Positions 37,867 through 45,628 of a stretch of 64,000 nucleotides of DNA are shown here, piece by piece. The position numbers were made by a program, and so were the translations under genes. Numbering within the stretch: the first letter of the stretch is position 1; the number at the start of each line of letters is the position of its first letter. The notes beneath the pieces are model-generated. The model made no database searches. It was not told the origin of the DNA and saw only the letters and a program-made list of their open reading frames with translations. This DNA comes from Halocynthiibacter sp. SDUM655004 (lineage in GTDB: Bacteria; Pseudomonadota; Alphaproteobacteria; Rhodobacterales; Rhodobacteraceae): contig NZ_JAPDUG010000003.1 of the NCBI RefSeq assembly GCF_026015885.1, forward strand, positions 62,001 to 126,000. Direction: 5' to 3'.

Positions 37867-37894
37867 ACTGTACCCTTGTTAGTGTCGGCAAAAC

Positions 37895-37906
37895 CCTTGA
37901 TCAAGG
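37895..37906. promoter_or_regulatory. Palindrome in the regB-senC divergent control region
   Basis: CCTTGATCAAGG is a perfect 12-bp palindrome in the 67-bp gap between the two divergent genes. It is compatible with a regulator operator; it is shorter than the FNR box TTGAT-N4-ATCAA and does not match it. Confidence 0.35.
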
Positions 37907-37933
37907 CTGCGAAATGAAAAGGAACTCTTCGGC

Positions 37934-38548
37934 ATGAAATACTATGCATTTGCGGCGGTCGGTGCTGCGGCCATTCTCCTTGGGACCACCGCATATCTGA
38001 CCTTCGGTGAACCAGAAAATAAATTCGCACAATGTACCGCCAACCGGATCGCGGGCGGTGCAAGCACAATTGGTGGACCGTTCTCTTTGATCGACAAGAA
38101 TGGCGAACGCGTGACTGATAAAGACGTGATTACCAAACCGTCGCTTGTTTATTTTGGTTATACATTCTGCCCTGATGTTTGCCCGCTGGATTCTGCGCGG
38201 AATGCGGATGCGGTGGACATCTTGGATGAAATGGGAATCGAGACAACACCCGTGTTTATTACGATTGACCCAGAGCGTGATACGCCAGAGGTTGTTGGCG
38301 AATTCGCGGATGTGTTCCACGAGCGTATGATTGGGCTAACTGGAACAGCCGAAGACGTGAAGGCGGCATCACGGGCCTATAAAACCTATTACAAAAAGAA
38401 TGAAAGTGACGATGAGTATTACCTTGTTGATCACTCAACTTCGACCTACCTGACCCTCCCTGAATACGGCACTGTGACCTATTTCAAGCGCGATGACTCA
38501 CCAGAAGTTATTGCCGAGACGATTGCCTGTTTTGTGGAGAACTCTTAG
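37934..38548 (+). CDS. senC: SenC/PrrC, SCO1-family copper chaperone
   Basis: SenC delivers copper for cytochrome c oxidase assembly and links oxidase state to RegBA signalling. The 204-residue protein has an N-terminal membrane anchor (residues 4-24), then the thioredoxin-like fold with the copper ligands YFGYTFCPDVCP (Cys79, Cys83) and a C-terminal His in VDHSTSTYL. A gap of about 70 bp with a promoter separates it from regA, so regA may have its own transcript. Confidence 0.95.
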   Translation: MKYYAFAAVGAAAILLGTTAYLTFGEPENKFAQCTANRIAGGASTIGGPFSLIDKNGERVTDKDVITKPSLVYFGYTFCPDVCPLDSARNADAVDILDEMGIETTPVFITIDPERDTPEVVGEFADVFHERMIGLTGTAEDVKAASRAYKTYYKKNESDDEYYLVDHSTSTYLTLPEYGTVTYFKRDDSPEVIAETIACFVENS

Positions 38549-38562
38549 AGCGTTTCTAAAAA

Positions 38563-38602
38563 TTGACCTGTCTCAAGAGTTTGCATAGAACGGTGAGACA
38601 GG
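38563..38602 (+). promoter_or_regulatory. regA promoter overlapped by a perfect 9-bp inverted repeat
   Basis: TTGACC (38563-38568) and TAGAAC (38586-38591) are spaced by 17 nt. A perfect inverted repeat CCTGTCTCA (38567-38575) / TGAGACAGG (38594-38602) starts in the -35 and ends just past the -10, with an 18-nt gap. The right arm is followed by A's, not T's, on the plus strand, so it is not a forward terminator. Confidence 0.55.
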
Positions 38603-38620
38603 AAAAAAGAAAGCGCGACT

Positions 38621-39175
38621 ATGACAGAGCGGGAATTGCAGGACATCGGAGAAGATAAATCCCTGTTGCTGCTGGATGATGACGAACCCTTTTTGCGTCG
38701 TTTGGCGCGGGCGATGGAAAAGCGGGGGTTTGAGCCCGAAACCGCTGGTTCGGTCGCCGCAGGTAAAGCAATCGCAACGGCACGTCCGCCCGCTTATGCC
38801 GTGATTGATTTGCGTCTTGAGGATGGAAACGGGCTCGACGTTGTTGAAGTTCTAAGAGAGAAGCGTCCTGACGCACGGATCGTTGTTCTTACGGGCTATG
38901 GCGCGATTGCAACGGCTGTTGCGGCCGTAAAAATCGGCGCGACGGATTACCTATCCAAGCCTGCGGATGCGAATGATGTAACCGGCGCGCTTCTTGCCAA
39001 GAAAGATGAGCTTCCTCCGCCTCCGGATAATCCAATGAGTGCGGACCGTGTGCGTTGGGAACATATCCAGCGCGTTTATGAGCTGTGTGACCGTAACGTG
39101 AGCGAAACTGCGCGCCGCCTGAACATGCATCGCCGTACGCTCCAGCGTATTTTGGCAAAACGTAGCCCGCGTTAA
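38621..39175 (+). CDS. regA: RegA/PrrA, redox response regulator
   Basis: RegA is the DNA-binding response regulator of RegB. The 184-residue protein has a receiver domain with the acidic pair LLDDDEPF, phospho-acceptor Asp63 in VIDLRLEDGNG, Thr in VVLTGYG and Lys in YLSKP, a proline-rich linker (PPPPDN, about 130) and a Fis-type C-terminal HTH with ETARRLNMHRRTLQRILAKR. The C-terminus is nearly invariant in the family, and this one keeps it. No hvrA gene follows. Confidence 0.97.
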   Translation: MTERELQDIGEDKSLLLLDDDEPFLRRLARAMEKRGFEPETAGSVAAGKAIATARPPAYAVIDLRLEDGNGLDVVEVLREKRPDARIVVLTGYGAIATAVAAVKIGATDYLSKPADANDVTGALLAKKDELPPPPDNPMSADRVRWEHIQRVYELCDRNVSETARRLNMHRRTLQRILAKRSPR

Positions 39176-39769
39176 TTACAACTCTTCAAGAAGTGTTTTT
39201 ACGCGTGCTGTGAAATCGGTGCGAACGTCTTTTGGCGTTCGCAAATCGATACGCAACCCTTCGATAAGTGCGGCATCAGGCTTTCCAAAAAACTTGTCAG
39301 CTTCGGCTTCTGAAAATCCCGCGATCTGTACGGCTTCCATCCATGCAGAAATGCGATCAGCGCGCTTAATCTGTTTTTTAGTCGCAACAGGGATCGCCGC
39401 AGGAAGCCCGAAGCGAACGTGGATAGCCGCGGATAGCCGATTATCAAGCTCGTCATAGCCTTTGCCCACCGCCGATTTTACGGGGCTGATCATGTCGCCG
39501 ATCACGTATTCTGGCGCATCGTGCAAAAGCGCAGCAAGCCGCCACTTCGTCGGTGCTTTGGGTACGATGCGACCAAAGAGTTCCTCAACCAAAAGCGAAT
39601 GCTCCGCGACCGAATAGGCAAAATCGCCCCGCGTCTGGCCATTCCAGCGCGCAACAAAAGCCAGGCCATGGGCGATATCCTCGATCTCGATATCCACGGG
39701 TGTTGGATCGAGAAGGTCAAGGCGGCGCCCCGAAAGCATCCGTTGCCATGCGCGCGGTTGTTTTGCCAT
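39176..39769 (-). CDS. HD-domain phosphohydrolase (YfbR-like)
   Basis: The 197-residue protein starts MAKQPRAWQRMLSGRRLDLLDPTPVDI and has the HD motifs SVAEHSLLVEEL and LLHDAPEYVIGDMISPV. YfbR-type enzymes hydrolyse deoxynucleoside 5'-monophosphates, but this member is not tested. I chose ATG 39769 because AGGAA lies 9-10 nt upstream; ATG 39838 would add 23 residues and has AAGGAG, but only 2 nt away. It is the same strand as regB, ending 1 nt past regA, and is divergent from ahcY. Confidence 0.85.
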   Translation of the reverse strand: MAKQPRAWQRMLSGRRLDLLDPTPVDIEIEDIAHGLAFVARWNGQTRGDFAYSVAEHSLLVEELFGRIVPKAPTKWRLAALLHDAPEYVIGDMISPVKSAVGKGYDELDNRLSAAIHVRFGLPAAIPVATKKQIKRADRISAWMEAVQIAGFSEAEADKFFGKPDAALIEGLRIDLRTPKDVRTDFTARVKTLLEEL

Positions 39770-39851
39770 TTTATCGGTTCCTTGATTGTGGTGTTTATTG
39801 GCTAGCCGCCGAAATGCGGCATGTAAAGGCTCGGTCATTGCTCCTTAACCT

Positions 39852-39881
39852 CTGAGGTGATAACTGGCTGCAACTTCAGTT
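39852..39881 (+). other. Two alternative hairpins in the ahcY leader
   Basis: CTGAGGT (39852-39858) can pair with ACTTCAG (39873-39879, one G-U), and AACTG (39862-39866) can pair instead with CAGTT (39877-39881). The two are mutually exclusive and lie just before the AAGGA ribosome-binding site. It does not match the SAM/SAH riboswitch well. Confidence 0.3.
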
Positions 39882-39898
39882 TCAAAGGAACGAAAAAG

Positions 39899-41293
39899 AT
39901 GGCGAGTGATTACATCGTAAAAGACATCAGCCTTGCCGCCTATGGCCGCAAAGAGCTTGATATTGCCGAAACCGAGATGCCGGGCTTGATGGCTCTGCGG
40001 GCGGAATATGGCGATAGCAAGCCGCTCAAAGGCGCTCGAATTGCGGGCTCTCTTCACATGACGGTACAAACCGCTGTGTTGATTGAAACGCTGGTCGCGC
40101 TGGGCGCGGACGTGCGTTGGGCGAGCTGCAACATCTTCTCCACACAAGACCACGCCGCTGCCGCGATTGCCGAAACGGGTACACCCGTGTTTGCGATCAA
40201 AGGCGAGACACTCGAAGAATATTGGGACTACGCGGACCGTATTTTCCAGTTCGAGGAAGGGACATGTAACCTGATCCTCGATGATGGGGGCGACGCAACG
40301 ATGTACATCCTGCTTGGTGCGCGGGTTGAGGCGGGCGAAACCGACCTCATCGAAGTGCCGACAAGCGAGGAAGAGGTCGCGTTCTTTGCGCAAATTAAGA
40401 AGCGCCTCGCCGAAAGCCCTGGTTGGTTCACCAAACAAAAAGAAGCCATTCAAGGCGTTTCCGAAGAAACAACCACAGGCGTTCACCGCCTTTATGAGTT
40501 GGTGAAAACGGGTCACCTCCCGTTCCCAGCGATCAACGTGAATGACTCTGTGACCAAGTCGAAATTCGACAACAAATATGGCTGTAAAGAGAGCCTTGTT
40601 GACGGTATTCGCCGCGCAACCGATACGATGATGGCTGGCAAAGTTGCTGTTGTTTGTGGCTACGGTGACGTGGGCAAAGGCTCTGCTGCGTCGCTCCGCG
40701 GTGCGGGCGCGCGCGTTAAGGTTACCGAGGTCGATCCGATCTGTGCGCTTCAAGCTGCTATGGACGGATTTGAAGTTGTTGTGCTGGAAGATGTGGTTGA
40801 TTCCGCCGATATCTTCATCACCACGACTGGCAACAAAGACATCATCCGCATTGAGCATATGCGCGAAATGAAAGACATGGCGATCGTTGGCAACATTGGC
40901 CACTTCGACAACGAAATTCAGGTTGCCGCGCTCAAGAACCACAAGTGGACAAACATCAAAGAACAGGTCGACATGATCGAGATGCCTTCGGGTAACCGCT
41001 TGATCCTGCTGTCCGAAGGTCGCTTGCTGAACCTTGGAAACGCAACGGGCCACCCAAGCTTTGTGATGTCTGCGAGCTTCACCAACCAAGTGTTGGCCCA
41101 GGTCGAGCTTTGGACAAACGGTTCTAGCTATAAGAACGAAGTCTATATCTTGCCCAAGCATCTCGATGAAAAAGTCGCGCGACTGCATCTTGATCGCATT
41201 GGCGTCAAGCTCACCAAACTCGCCAAAGAACAGGCCGACTATATCGGCGTAAAGGTCGATGGCCCTTTCAAACCAGAGCATTATCGTTACTAG
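39899..41293 (+). CDS. ahcY: S-adenosylhomocysteinase AhcY
   Basis: AhcY splits S-adenosylhomocysteine to adenosine and homocysteine, relieving product inhibition of methyltransferases. The 464-residue protein starts [34 protein letters not shown], has [30 protein letters not shown], the NAD-binding [13 protein letters not shown], and ends in the conserved KPEHYRY. ATG 39899 has AAGGA 10 nt upstream; the extra 14 codons before it are leader. A Rho-independent terminator follows. In Rhodobacter relatives ahcY is also close to the reg genes. Confidence 0.98.
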   Translation: MASDYIVKDISLAAYGRKELDIAETEMPGLMALRAEYGDSKPLKGARIAGSLHMTVQTAVLIETLVALGADVRWASCNIFSTQDHAAAAIAETGTPVFAIKGETLEEYWDYADRIFQFEEGTCNLILDDGGDATMYILLGARVEAGETDLIEVPTSEEEVAFFAQIKKRLAESPGWFTKQKEAIQGVSEETTTGVHRLYELVKTGHLPFPAINVNDSVTKSKFDNKYGCKESLVDGIRRATDTMMAGKVAVVCGYGDVGKGSAASLRGAGARVKVTEVDPICALQAAMDGFEVVVLEDVVDSADIFITTTGNKDIIRIEHMREMKDMAIVGNIGHFDNEIQVAALKNHKWTNIKEQVDMIEMPSGNRLILLSEGRLLNLGNATGHPSFVMSASFTNQVLAQVELWTNGSSYKNEVYILPKHLDEKVARLHLDRIGVKLTKLAKEQADYIGVKVDGPFKPEHYRY

Positions 41294-41317
41294 GCGAAGA
41301 GCCAACTTACAAAGATG

Positions 41318-41346
41318 AAGCCCGGCTTAAGAGTCGGGCTTTTTCT
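41318..41346 (+). terminator. Rho-independent terminator of ahcY
   Basis: Stem AAGCCCGGC (41318-41326) with GTCGGGCTT (41333-41341), 6-nt loop, followed by TTTCTTTTT, 25 nt after the ahcY stop. Confidence 0.88.
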
Positions 41347-41369
41347 TTTTGAAAACACCTGTTTCCGCG

Positions 41370-41404
41370 TTAACCTCTAATTAACGGTTCATTTCGACCG
41401 TTAA
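41370..41404. promoter_or_regulatory. CtrA-type site and inverted repeat upstream of the DUF2853 gene
   Basis: TTAA-CCTCTAA-TTAAC (41370-41385) is an exact CtrA consensus. It shares its right half with a perfect 8-bp inverted repeat TTAACGGT (41381-41388) / ACCGTTAA (41397-41404). The DUF2853 start codon is 38 bp further on. Confidence 0.6.
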
Positions 41405-41442
41405 ATTTTGGCCTTTGGCCACAAAGAATATTGGAGAACTCT

Positions 41443-41784
41443 ATGGGAAAACGTGACGACTTGATCGCCAAATATGCCGATGATTTGAAGAACAAATGCG
41501 GCATCACACCGGATATGGATCTGTTAACCAAAGTAACAATCGGATGCGGACCAGCCATTTACGACGATGACGCATCGACGGTTGCCGCGACCCAGGACTC
41601 CGAGTTGGAGACCGTGAAAGAAAACTTCCTGATCAAAAAGCTCGCGCTGCGCGACAGCCCAGAGCTAATGGACGCAATCAACAAAGCGATGGAAACTTAC
41701 GGCCGATCCGAGCGCAACAAGTACCGCGCGGTTGTGTACTACATGCTTGTTAAGCACTTCGGCAAAGAGTCAATTTACGGCTAA
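41443..41784 (+). CDS. DUF2853 family protein
   Basis: The 113-residue acidic protein begins MGKRDDLIAKYADDLKNKCG and ends YRAVVYYMLVKHFGKESIYG, a pattern seen in the DUF2853 family of small cytoplasmic proteins of unknown role. ATG 41443 is used rather than a TTG four codons earlier; GGAGAA lies 7-12 nt upstream. The CtrA box directly upstream suggests cell-cycle or CtrA-linked expression. It is a single-gene unit between the ahcY terminator and a small-RNA candidate. Confidence 0.82.
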   Translation: MGKRDDLIAKYADDLKNKCGITPDMDLLTKVTIGCGPAIYDDDASTVAATQDSELETVKENFLIKKLALRDSPELMDAINKAMETYGRSERNKYRAVVYYMLVKHFGKESIYG

Positions 41785-41861
41785 ACTCTGTGCTATTCGG
41801 GCGGTGTGAAAGGTCATACCGCCCTATATAAAGGTTTGATTTGAAATAAATTTTCGGCGCA

Positions 41862-42006
41862 TATAATTTGCGTTTATCGGCAGCCTGGCATAGCGTTGTA
41901 TTGTCTAGTCAGGATGGCCGGACCCGAAACAAAACACGTGTGGTGCGAAGTGAGGCACGTGGGGTGATGGAGGGTTCCGGGGGGTCGGAGCCCTCCAATT
42001 TTTTCA
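41862..42006 (+). ncRNA. Candidate small RNA with its own promoter and terminator
   Basis: A TATAAT box (41862-41867), with TTGAAA upstream at a short 15-nt spacing, is followed 100 nt later by a very strong terminator: a 12-bp stem from TGGAGGGTTCCG (41968-41979) with CGGAGCCCTCCA (41986-41997), a GGGGGT loop and TTTTTT. No convincing reading frame lies between. The expected transcript is about 130 nt from about 41874. The T-run is on the plus strand, so it does not serve the convergent EVE gene, and the DUF2853 stop is 180 nt away. No known RNA family is recognised. Confidence 0.4.
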
Positions 42007-42017
42007 CGTATCGTCAA

Positions 42018-42443
42018 TCAAAGATCTGCTGGAACGCCAGCCATCTCACAAACGATTGCCCATTCTTCCTCAGTGACCGGCTGCACCGATAAGCGTGTAT
42101 TGTTGACAAGAACCATGTCGCGAAGCGCCTCGTTCTCTTTACACATTGCAAGAGTCACTGGCGTTTTGACGGGTGCGATGGCGCGGATATCAACGCATTC
42201 CCATCGCTCATCGTCAGTTGTGGAATCCGGATGGCATTCGGCGCAGACCTCGACGATCCCAACAACAGATTTTTCCTTGAGCGAATGATAGAAAAATCCC
42301 CGATCCCCAACCTTCATCAGGCGCATGTTGTTGCGTGCTTGGTAATTGCGCACGCCGTCCCATTCTTCGCCAGCGTCACCTTTGGCAACCTGATCGTCCC
42401 AACTCCAAGTGTTCGGCTCTGATTTAAACAACCAATATGCCAT
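42018..42443 (-). CDS. EVE-domain protein
   Basis: The 141-residue protein starts MAYWLFKSEPNTWSWDDQ and has GVRNYQARNNMRLMKVGDRGFFYHS, the EVE-domain core related to PUA and YTH folds, which bind modified bases in RNA or DNA. The specific ligand is unknown. I chose ATG 42443, which shares a base with the stop of the upstream YciI gene (TAATG); a longer frame begins seven codons earlier. The region yciI-EVE is coupled. Confidence 0.9.
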   Translation of the reverse strand: MAYWLFKSEPNTWSWDDQVAKGDAGEEWDGVRNYQARNNMRLMKVGDRGFFYHSLKEKSVVGIVEVCAECHPDSTTDDERWECVDIRAIAPVKTPVTLAMCKENEALRDMVLVNNTRLSVQPVTEEEWAIVCEMAGVPADL

Positions 42444-42712
42444 TAGCCGATCACCCGGTTCCAAAGCTGTAGATCGACGGATTCAAACAAGCCAGCCTTT
42501 GCGTATGGGTCATTTTCGGCCCATTTCTGAGCATCCTCAATCGACTCCATATCGAGAATTACAAGCGAGCCACACATATCGCCATTTGAATCAAGAAAAG
42601 GACCAGCCTGAACAACGCCTGTTTCCTTGAGATAAGCAACATGAGCGTCGCGGTTGGCTTTGCGTACTTCAAGTGCGCCAGGTTTGTCTTTGGCGATAAG
42701 AGCTACGTACAT
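42443..42712 (-). CDS. YciI-family protein
   Basis: The 89-residue protein has the YciI/YCII fold marks MYVALIAKDKPGALEVRKANRDAHVAYLKE, GPFLDSNGDMCGSLVILDMESIEDAQKWAENDPYAKAGLF, close to the ferredoxin-like dimer fold. YciI proteins are of uncertain catalytic role; the His and Asp of the family are present (H29 region and D76 region). It directly follows gpsA without a gap and overlaps the EVE gene by one base. Confidence 0.9.
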   Translation of the reverse strand: MYVALIAKDKPGALEVRKANRDAHVAYLKETGVVQAGPFLDSNGDMCGSLVILDMESIEDAQKWAENDPYAKAGLFESVDLQLWNRVIG

Positions 42713-43675
42713 TTATTCCTCCTTTAAAGGTCGTGACAGAAGAGCCTTTACGGCCTCCGAAACAGTCAGGTTCTCATTGAGAACTTCCGTTATGGCATTT
42801 GTGATTGGCATATCGATTTGGTGCTTTTGTGCCAAAATAGAGACTGCTTTTGCAGTTTTGGCACCTTCAACGGTGGTGGTTTCGTCAAAACCGGCTCCGG
42901 CACCAAGCGCAAGGCCGTAACGATAGTTTCGGCTCTTCTCTGAAGTACATGTCAACGTTAAGTCGCCAAAACCGGATAGGCCCGAAAGCGTTGCGGGTTT
43001 GGCTCCAAGTGCATTTGCCAGTCGCAGCATCTCTGCATATCCGCGCGTCATAACAGCGGCGCGCGCGCTTTCTCCAAACCCTGCGCCGATCGCCGCACCA
43101 CTGGCGATCGCAATAACATTTTTAAGCGCACCACCGAGTTCCGCACCAATGACGTCTGTCGTGCGATACAGCCGAAGCGTCGGCGTTGAAAGTTGCTCTT
43201 GCAGATCAGCAAGCCTATCTTCAGGTCCGGCAAGCGTAAGGGCTGTTGGGAGGCCGCCAGCGATATCAACTGCAAAACTTGGTCCGGTTAGGATGGCGGC
43301 AGTTGCAGTTGGCACAAGTTTATTAATCGTCCCAGTTGGCCCAAGCCCGCTTTCGATGTTCACACCTTTACAGCAAGCAACGAGCGTTTTGTGCTGAAAT
43401 AGAGCCGCATTTTGACGTAGAAATGCGTCCATCAGCTGCGTTGGAATGGCAATCAAGAGTGTTTCAGCTTCGCAACTCTCAGCCAAACTCGAGCTAACAT
43501 TCAAAGACGGTGGAAATTTTGCACCAGAGAGCCGGCGCTTGTTTTCTCTAATTCGCGCCATTTCATTCGCGGCGTTTTCGTCTCGTGCCCAGAGGGTTAC
43601 GTTATCATGCGCGCTCGCGAGCGTTATGGCGAGTGCCGTGCCAAATGCGCCGGACCCAAGAACAGCAATACTCAT
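42713..43675 (-). CDS. gpsA: Glycerol-3-phosphate dehydrogenase [NAD(P)+] GpsA
   Basis: GpsA makes sn-glycerol-3-phosphate for phospholipid synthesis. The 320-residue protein has the Rossmann [10 protein letters not shown] (7-16), [11 protein letters not shown], the CKGVN and TGPSFA segments, [34 protein letters not shown] and [22 protein letters not shown]. It overlaps the tsaD stop by 4 nt and adjoins yciI, so tsaD-gpsA-yciI-EVE look like one transcript. Confidence 0.98.
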   Translation of the reverse strand: MSIAVLGSGAFGTALAITLASAHDNVTLWARDENAANEMARIRENKRRLSGAKFPPSLNVSSSLAESCEAETLLIAIPTQLMDAFLRQNAALFQHKTLVACCKGVNIESGLGPTGTINKLVPTATAAILTGPSFAVDIAGGLPTALTLAGPEDRLADLQEQLSTPTLRLYRTTDVIGAELGGALKNVIAIASGAAIGAGFGESARAAVMTRGYAEMLRLANALGAKPATLSGLSGFGDLTLTCTSEKSRNYRYGLALGAGAGFDETTTVEGAKTAKAVSILAQKHQIDMPITNAITEVLNENLTVSEAVKALLSRPLKEE

Positions 43676-44769
43676 GCTTTCGCTCCCTTTTTGCCAGAGC
43701 CAAGCATTGCCGGACTGGTTTGATCAAGCGGCCATCTTGGACGCGCAGATAATGATAAATCGTCAATGAGACCGCGCTGAAATCGCTCAAGTCCGGCCCA
43801 TGCAATCATCGCGCCGTTATCGGTACAAAGCGATAGAGGCGGTGCGATAAAACCAACGCCCGATTCCGCGCAAACAGTCTCTAACGCGGCGCGAATGTCC
43901 TGATTTGCGGACACGCCACCAGCTACTGCAAATACGGGTTTGACGGGGTTTAGCTCTAAGTAGATCTTTAGTGCACGCCTTGATTTTTCTAACAAAACTG
44001 CGGTTACAGCTTGTTGAAATCCGGCGGCAAGATCGGCCTGATCTTTTCGGGTTAACCCACCCTTCTTTGCAAGAATTGCCTCTCGTGCACGGAGCAGTGC
44101 TGTTTTGAGGCCAGAGAACGACATGTCACAATCTGGTCGATCAAGCAGTGGCCGAGGGAAGCGGAATCGTGCTGGGTCACCTTTCAACGCCGCCGCCTCA
44201 ACATGTGGACCGCCCGGTTGACCAAGCCCGAGAAGGCGCGCTGTTTTGTCAAAAGCCTCTCCGGGCGCGTCGTCTATCGTTCCGCCAAGCCGCTGGAAAC
44301 GGTCTACGTCATGCACAATCAAAAACTGGCAATGGCCCCCAGAGACCAGCAACATCAAATATGGAAATTCGATCTGATTGGTGAGCCTTGGCGTTAATGC
44401 ATGTCCTGCGAGGTGATTAACGCCGATCAATGGTTTATTTGCTGCTGCCGAAAGACCCTTTGCGCACATCACCCCAGACAGCACACCACCGATAAGCCCC
44501 GGTCCGGAAGTGACAGCAATTGCGTCGAGGTCTGGAAGATTGATCGCAGCCTCGGTCAAAGCATCCTCAACGCAGAAGTCGAGCTTTTCAGTATGCGCGC
44601 GCGCGGCGATTTCAGGGACAACTCCACCAAAGTTCTTGTGTAATTCGTCCTGACTTACGACAACTTGAGATAGAATTTCTGGCGTGGACCCAGGCGTATG
44701 GCGCACGACGGCGGCAGCTGTGTCATCACAACTGCTTTCGATTCCAAGCACAGTTAGTTGCTTTGCCAT
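43672..44769 (-). CDS. tsaD: TsaD, tRNA t6A threonylcarbamoyltransferase
   Basis: TsaD transfers the threonylcarbamoyl group to adenosine 37. The 365-residue protein has [15 protein letters not shown], the metal ligands in [14 protein letters not shown] (H-x3-H), [40 protein letters not shown] and [18 protein letters not shown]. Its partner tsaE lies at 34 kb. It is divergent from hemD with 63 bp between them. Confidence 0.98.
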   Translation of the reverse strand: MAKQLTVLGIESSCDDTAAAVVRHTPGSTPEILSQVVVSQDELHKNFGGVVPEIAARAHTEKLDFCVEDALTEAAINLPDLDAIAVTSGPGLIGGVLSGVMCAKGLSAAANKPLIGVNHLAGHALTPRLTNQIEFPYLMLLVSGGHCQFLIVHDVDRFQRLGGTIDDAPGEAFDKTARLLGLGQPGGPHVEAAALKGDPARFRFPRPLLDRPDCDMSFSGLKTALLRAREAILAKKGGLTRKDQADLAAGFQQAVTAVLLEKSRRALKIYLELNPVKPVFAVAGGVSANQDIRAALETVCAESGVGFIAPPLSLCTDNGAMIAWAGLERFQRGLIDDLSLSARPRWPLDQTSPAMLGSGKKGAKA

Positions 44770-44832
44770 CCGCTATCCTTTCTATTGGCAGGTAACACCC
44801 CGCGCCGCATCGTTCAATCCAACAGTGTGTAA

Positions 44833-45531
44833 ATGCCAAATACCGCTCCAGCCGTTCTGCTTACCCGCCCGCTCGAAGCCGCGCAAAGATTTGCGCGCGC
44901 GATTGGTAACCACGCGCCTGTTGATACGGTGATCTCTCCGTTGATCAGTATCGAGAAACTCGACGAAGATCCTGAATTTGATGCGGTCATTTTGACATCT
45001 GAAAACGGCATTCCAACCAAAGTAGAGGGTCGGGGGCGAGGAGCATATTGCGTTGGGGAGCGAACAGCAGAGGCCGCGCAAAATGCGGGTTTTGTAGTAA
45101 ATTTGATTGCAAACTGTGCGCATGACCTCGTTGAGGCGCTGTTGAAATCCCCACCAAAGATCCCGCTCGTTCATTTGCGCGGGGAGCATGCAAGAGGCGA
45201 GATAGCCAAGAAGCTGGCTGCGGCCGGATTGAAATGCGAAGAGGTTGTAACCTATAGGCAGTTGGCGGAGTCGCTTTCATCAGAGGCGCTTGATTTATTT
45301 CGATCGGATCGAAAGATTATCCTTCCCCTTTTCTCTCCAAGATCAGCTATACTTGCGAACAGACAAATAAATGATATTCCGACTGAAAGATTAAATTGCC
45401 GATTTCATACCGTCGCATTGAGTGATGCCGTTGCTAAGAACTTAAGTGGCGTTTTGGCGCAAAACGTGACTGTCGCAGATGCGCCGAACGGGCATGCGAT
45501 GCAACAAATTGTAGCAAGACTTCTGCGATAA
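44833..45531 (+). CDS. hemD: Uroporphyrinogen-III synthase HemD
   Basis: HemD cyclises hydroxymethylbilane with inversion of ring D in tetrapyrrole synthesis. The 232-residue protein has the poorly conserved HemD fold; cues are LLTRPLEAAQRFARAIG, ILTSENGI, YCVGERTAEAAQNAGF, LVHLRGEHARGEIAKKL and VVTYRQL, plus LSDAVAKNL near the C-terminus. It heads the set hemD, a mitofilin-like gene and hemY, the usual order in this group. Confidence 0.92.
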   Translation: MPNTAPAVLLTRPLEAAQRFARAIGNHAPVDTVISPLISIEKLDEDPEFDAVILTSENGIPTKVEGRGRGAYCVGERTAEAAQNAGFVVNLIANCAHDLVEALLKSPPKIPLVHLRGEHARGEIAKKLAAAGLKCEEVVTYRQLAESLSSEALDLFRSDRKIILPLFSPRSAILANRQINDIPTERLNCRFHTVALSDAVAKNLSGVLAQNVTVADAPNGHAMQQIVARLLR

Positions 45532-45628
45532 CGCCCTTGCTTAAGGCGCGGTTCGGACACAGATTATAAGTATGCCGCGCTGCGGCGATTGGTAGATAAA
45601 GCATTGCCGTTCACGAAAGAGGTTCACC

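Noticed and set aside
37895-37906. FNR box between regB and senC
   Set aside because: The palindrome has TTGATCAA with no 4-bp centre, so it does not fit TTGAT-N4-ATCAA.
39839-39898. SAM/SAH riboswitch upstream of ahcY
   Set aside because: A hairpin is present, but the loop and anti-Shine-Dalgarno segment of the known motif are missing.
39845-41305. A 486-codon minus-strand open frame antisense to ahcY
   Set aside because: It mirrors the conserved AhcY coding sequence with no family features and no ribosome-binding site; it is a codon-bias shadow.
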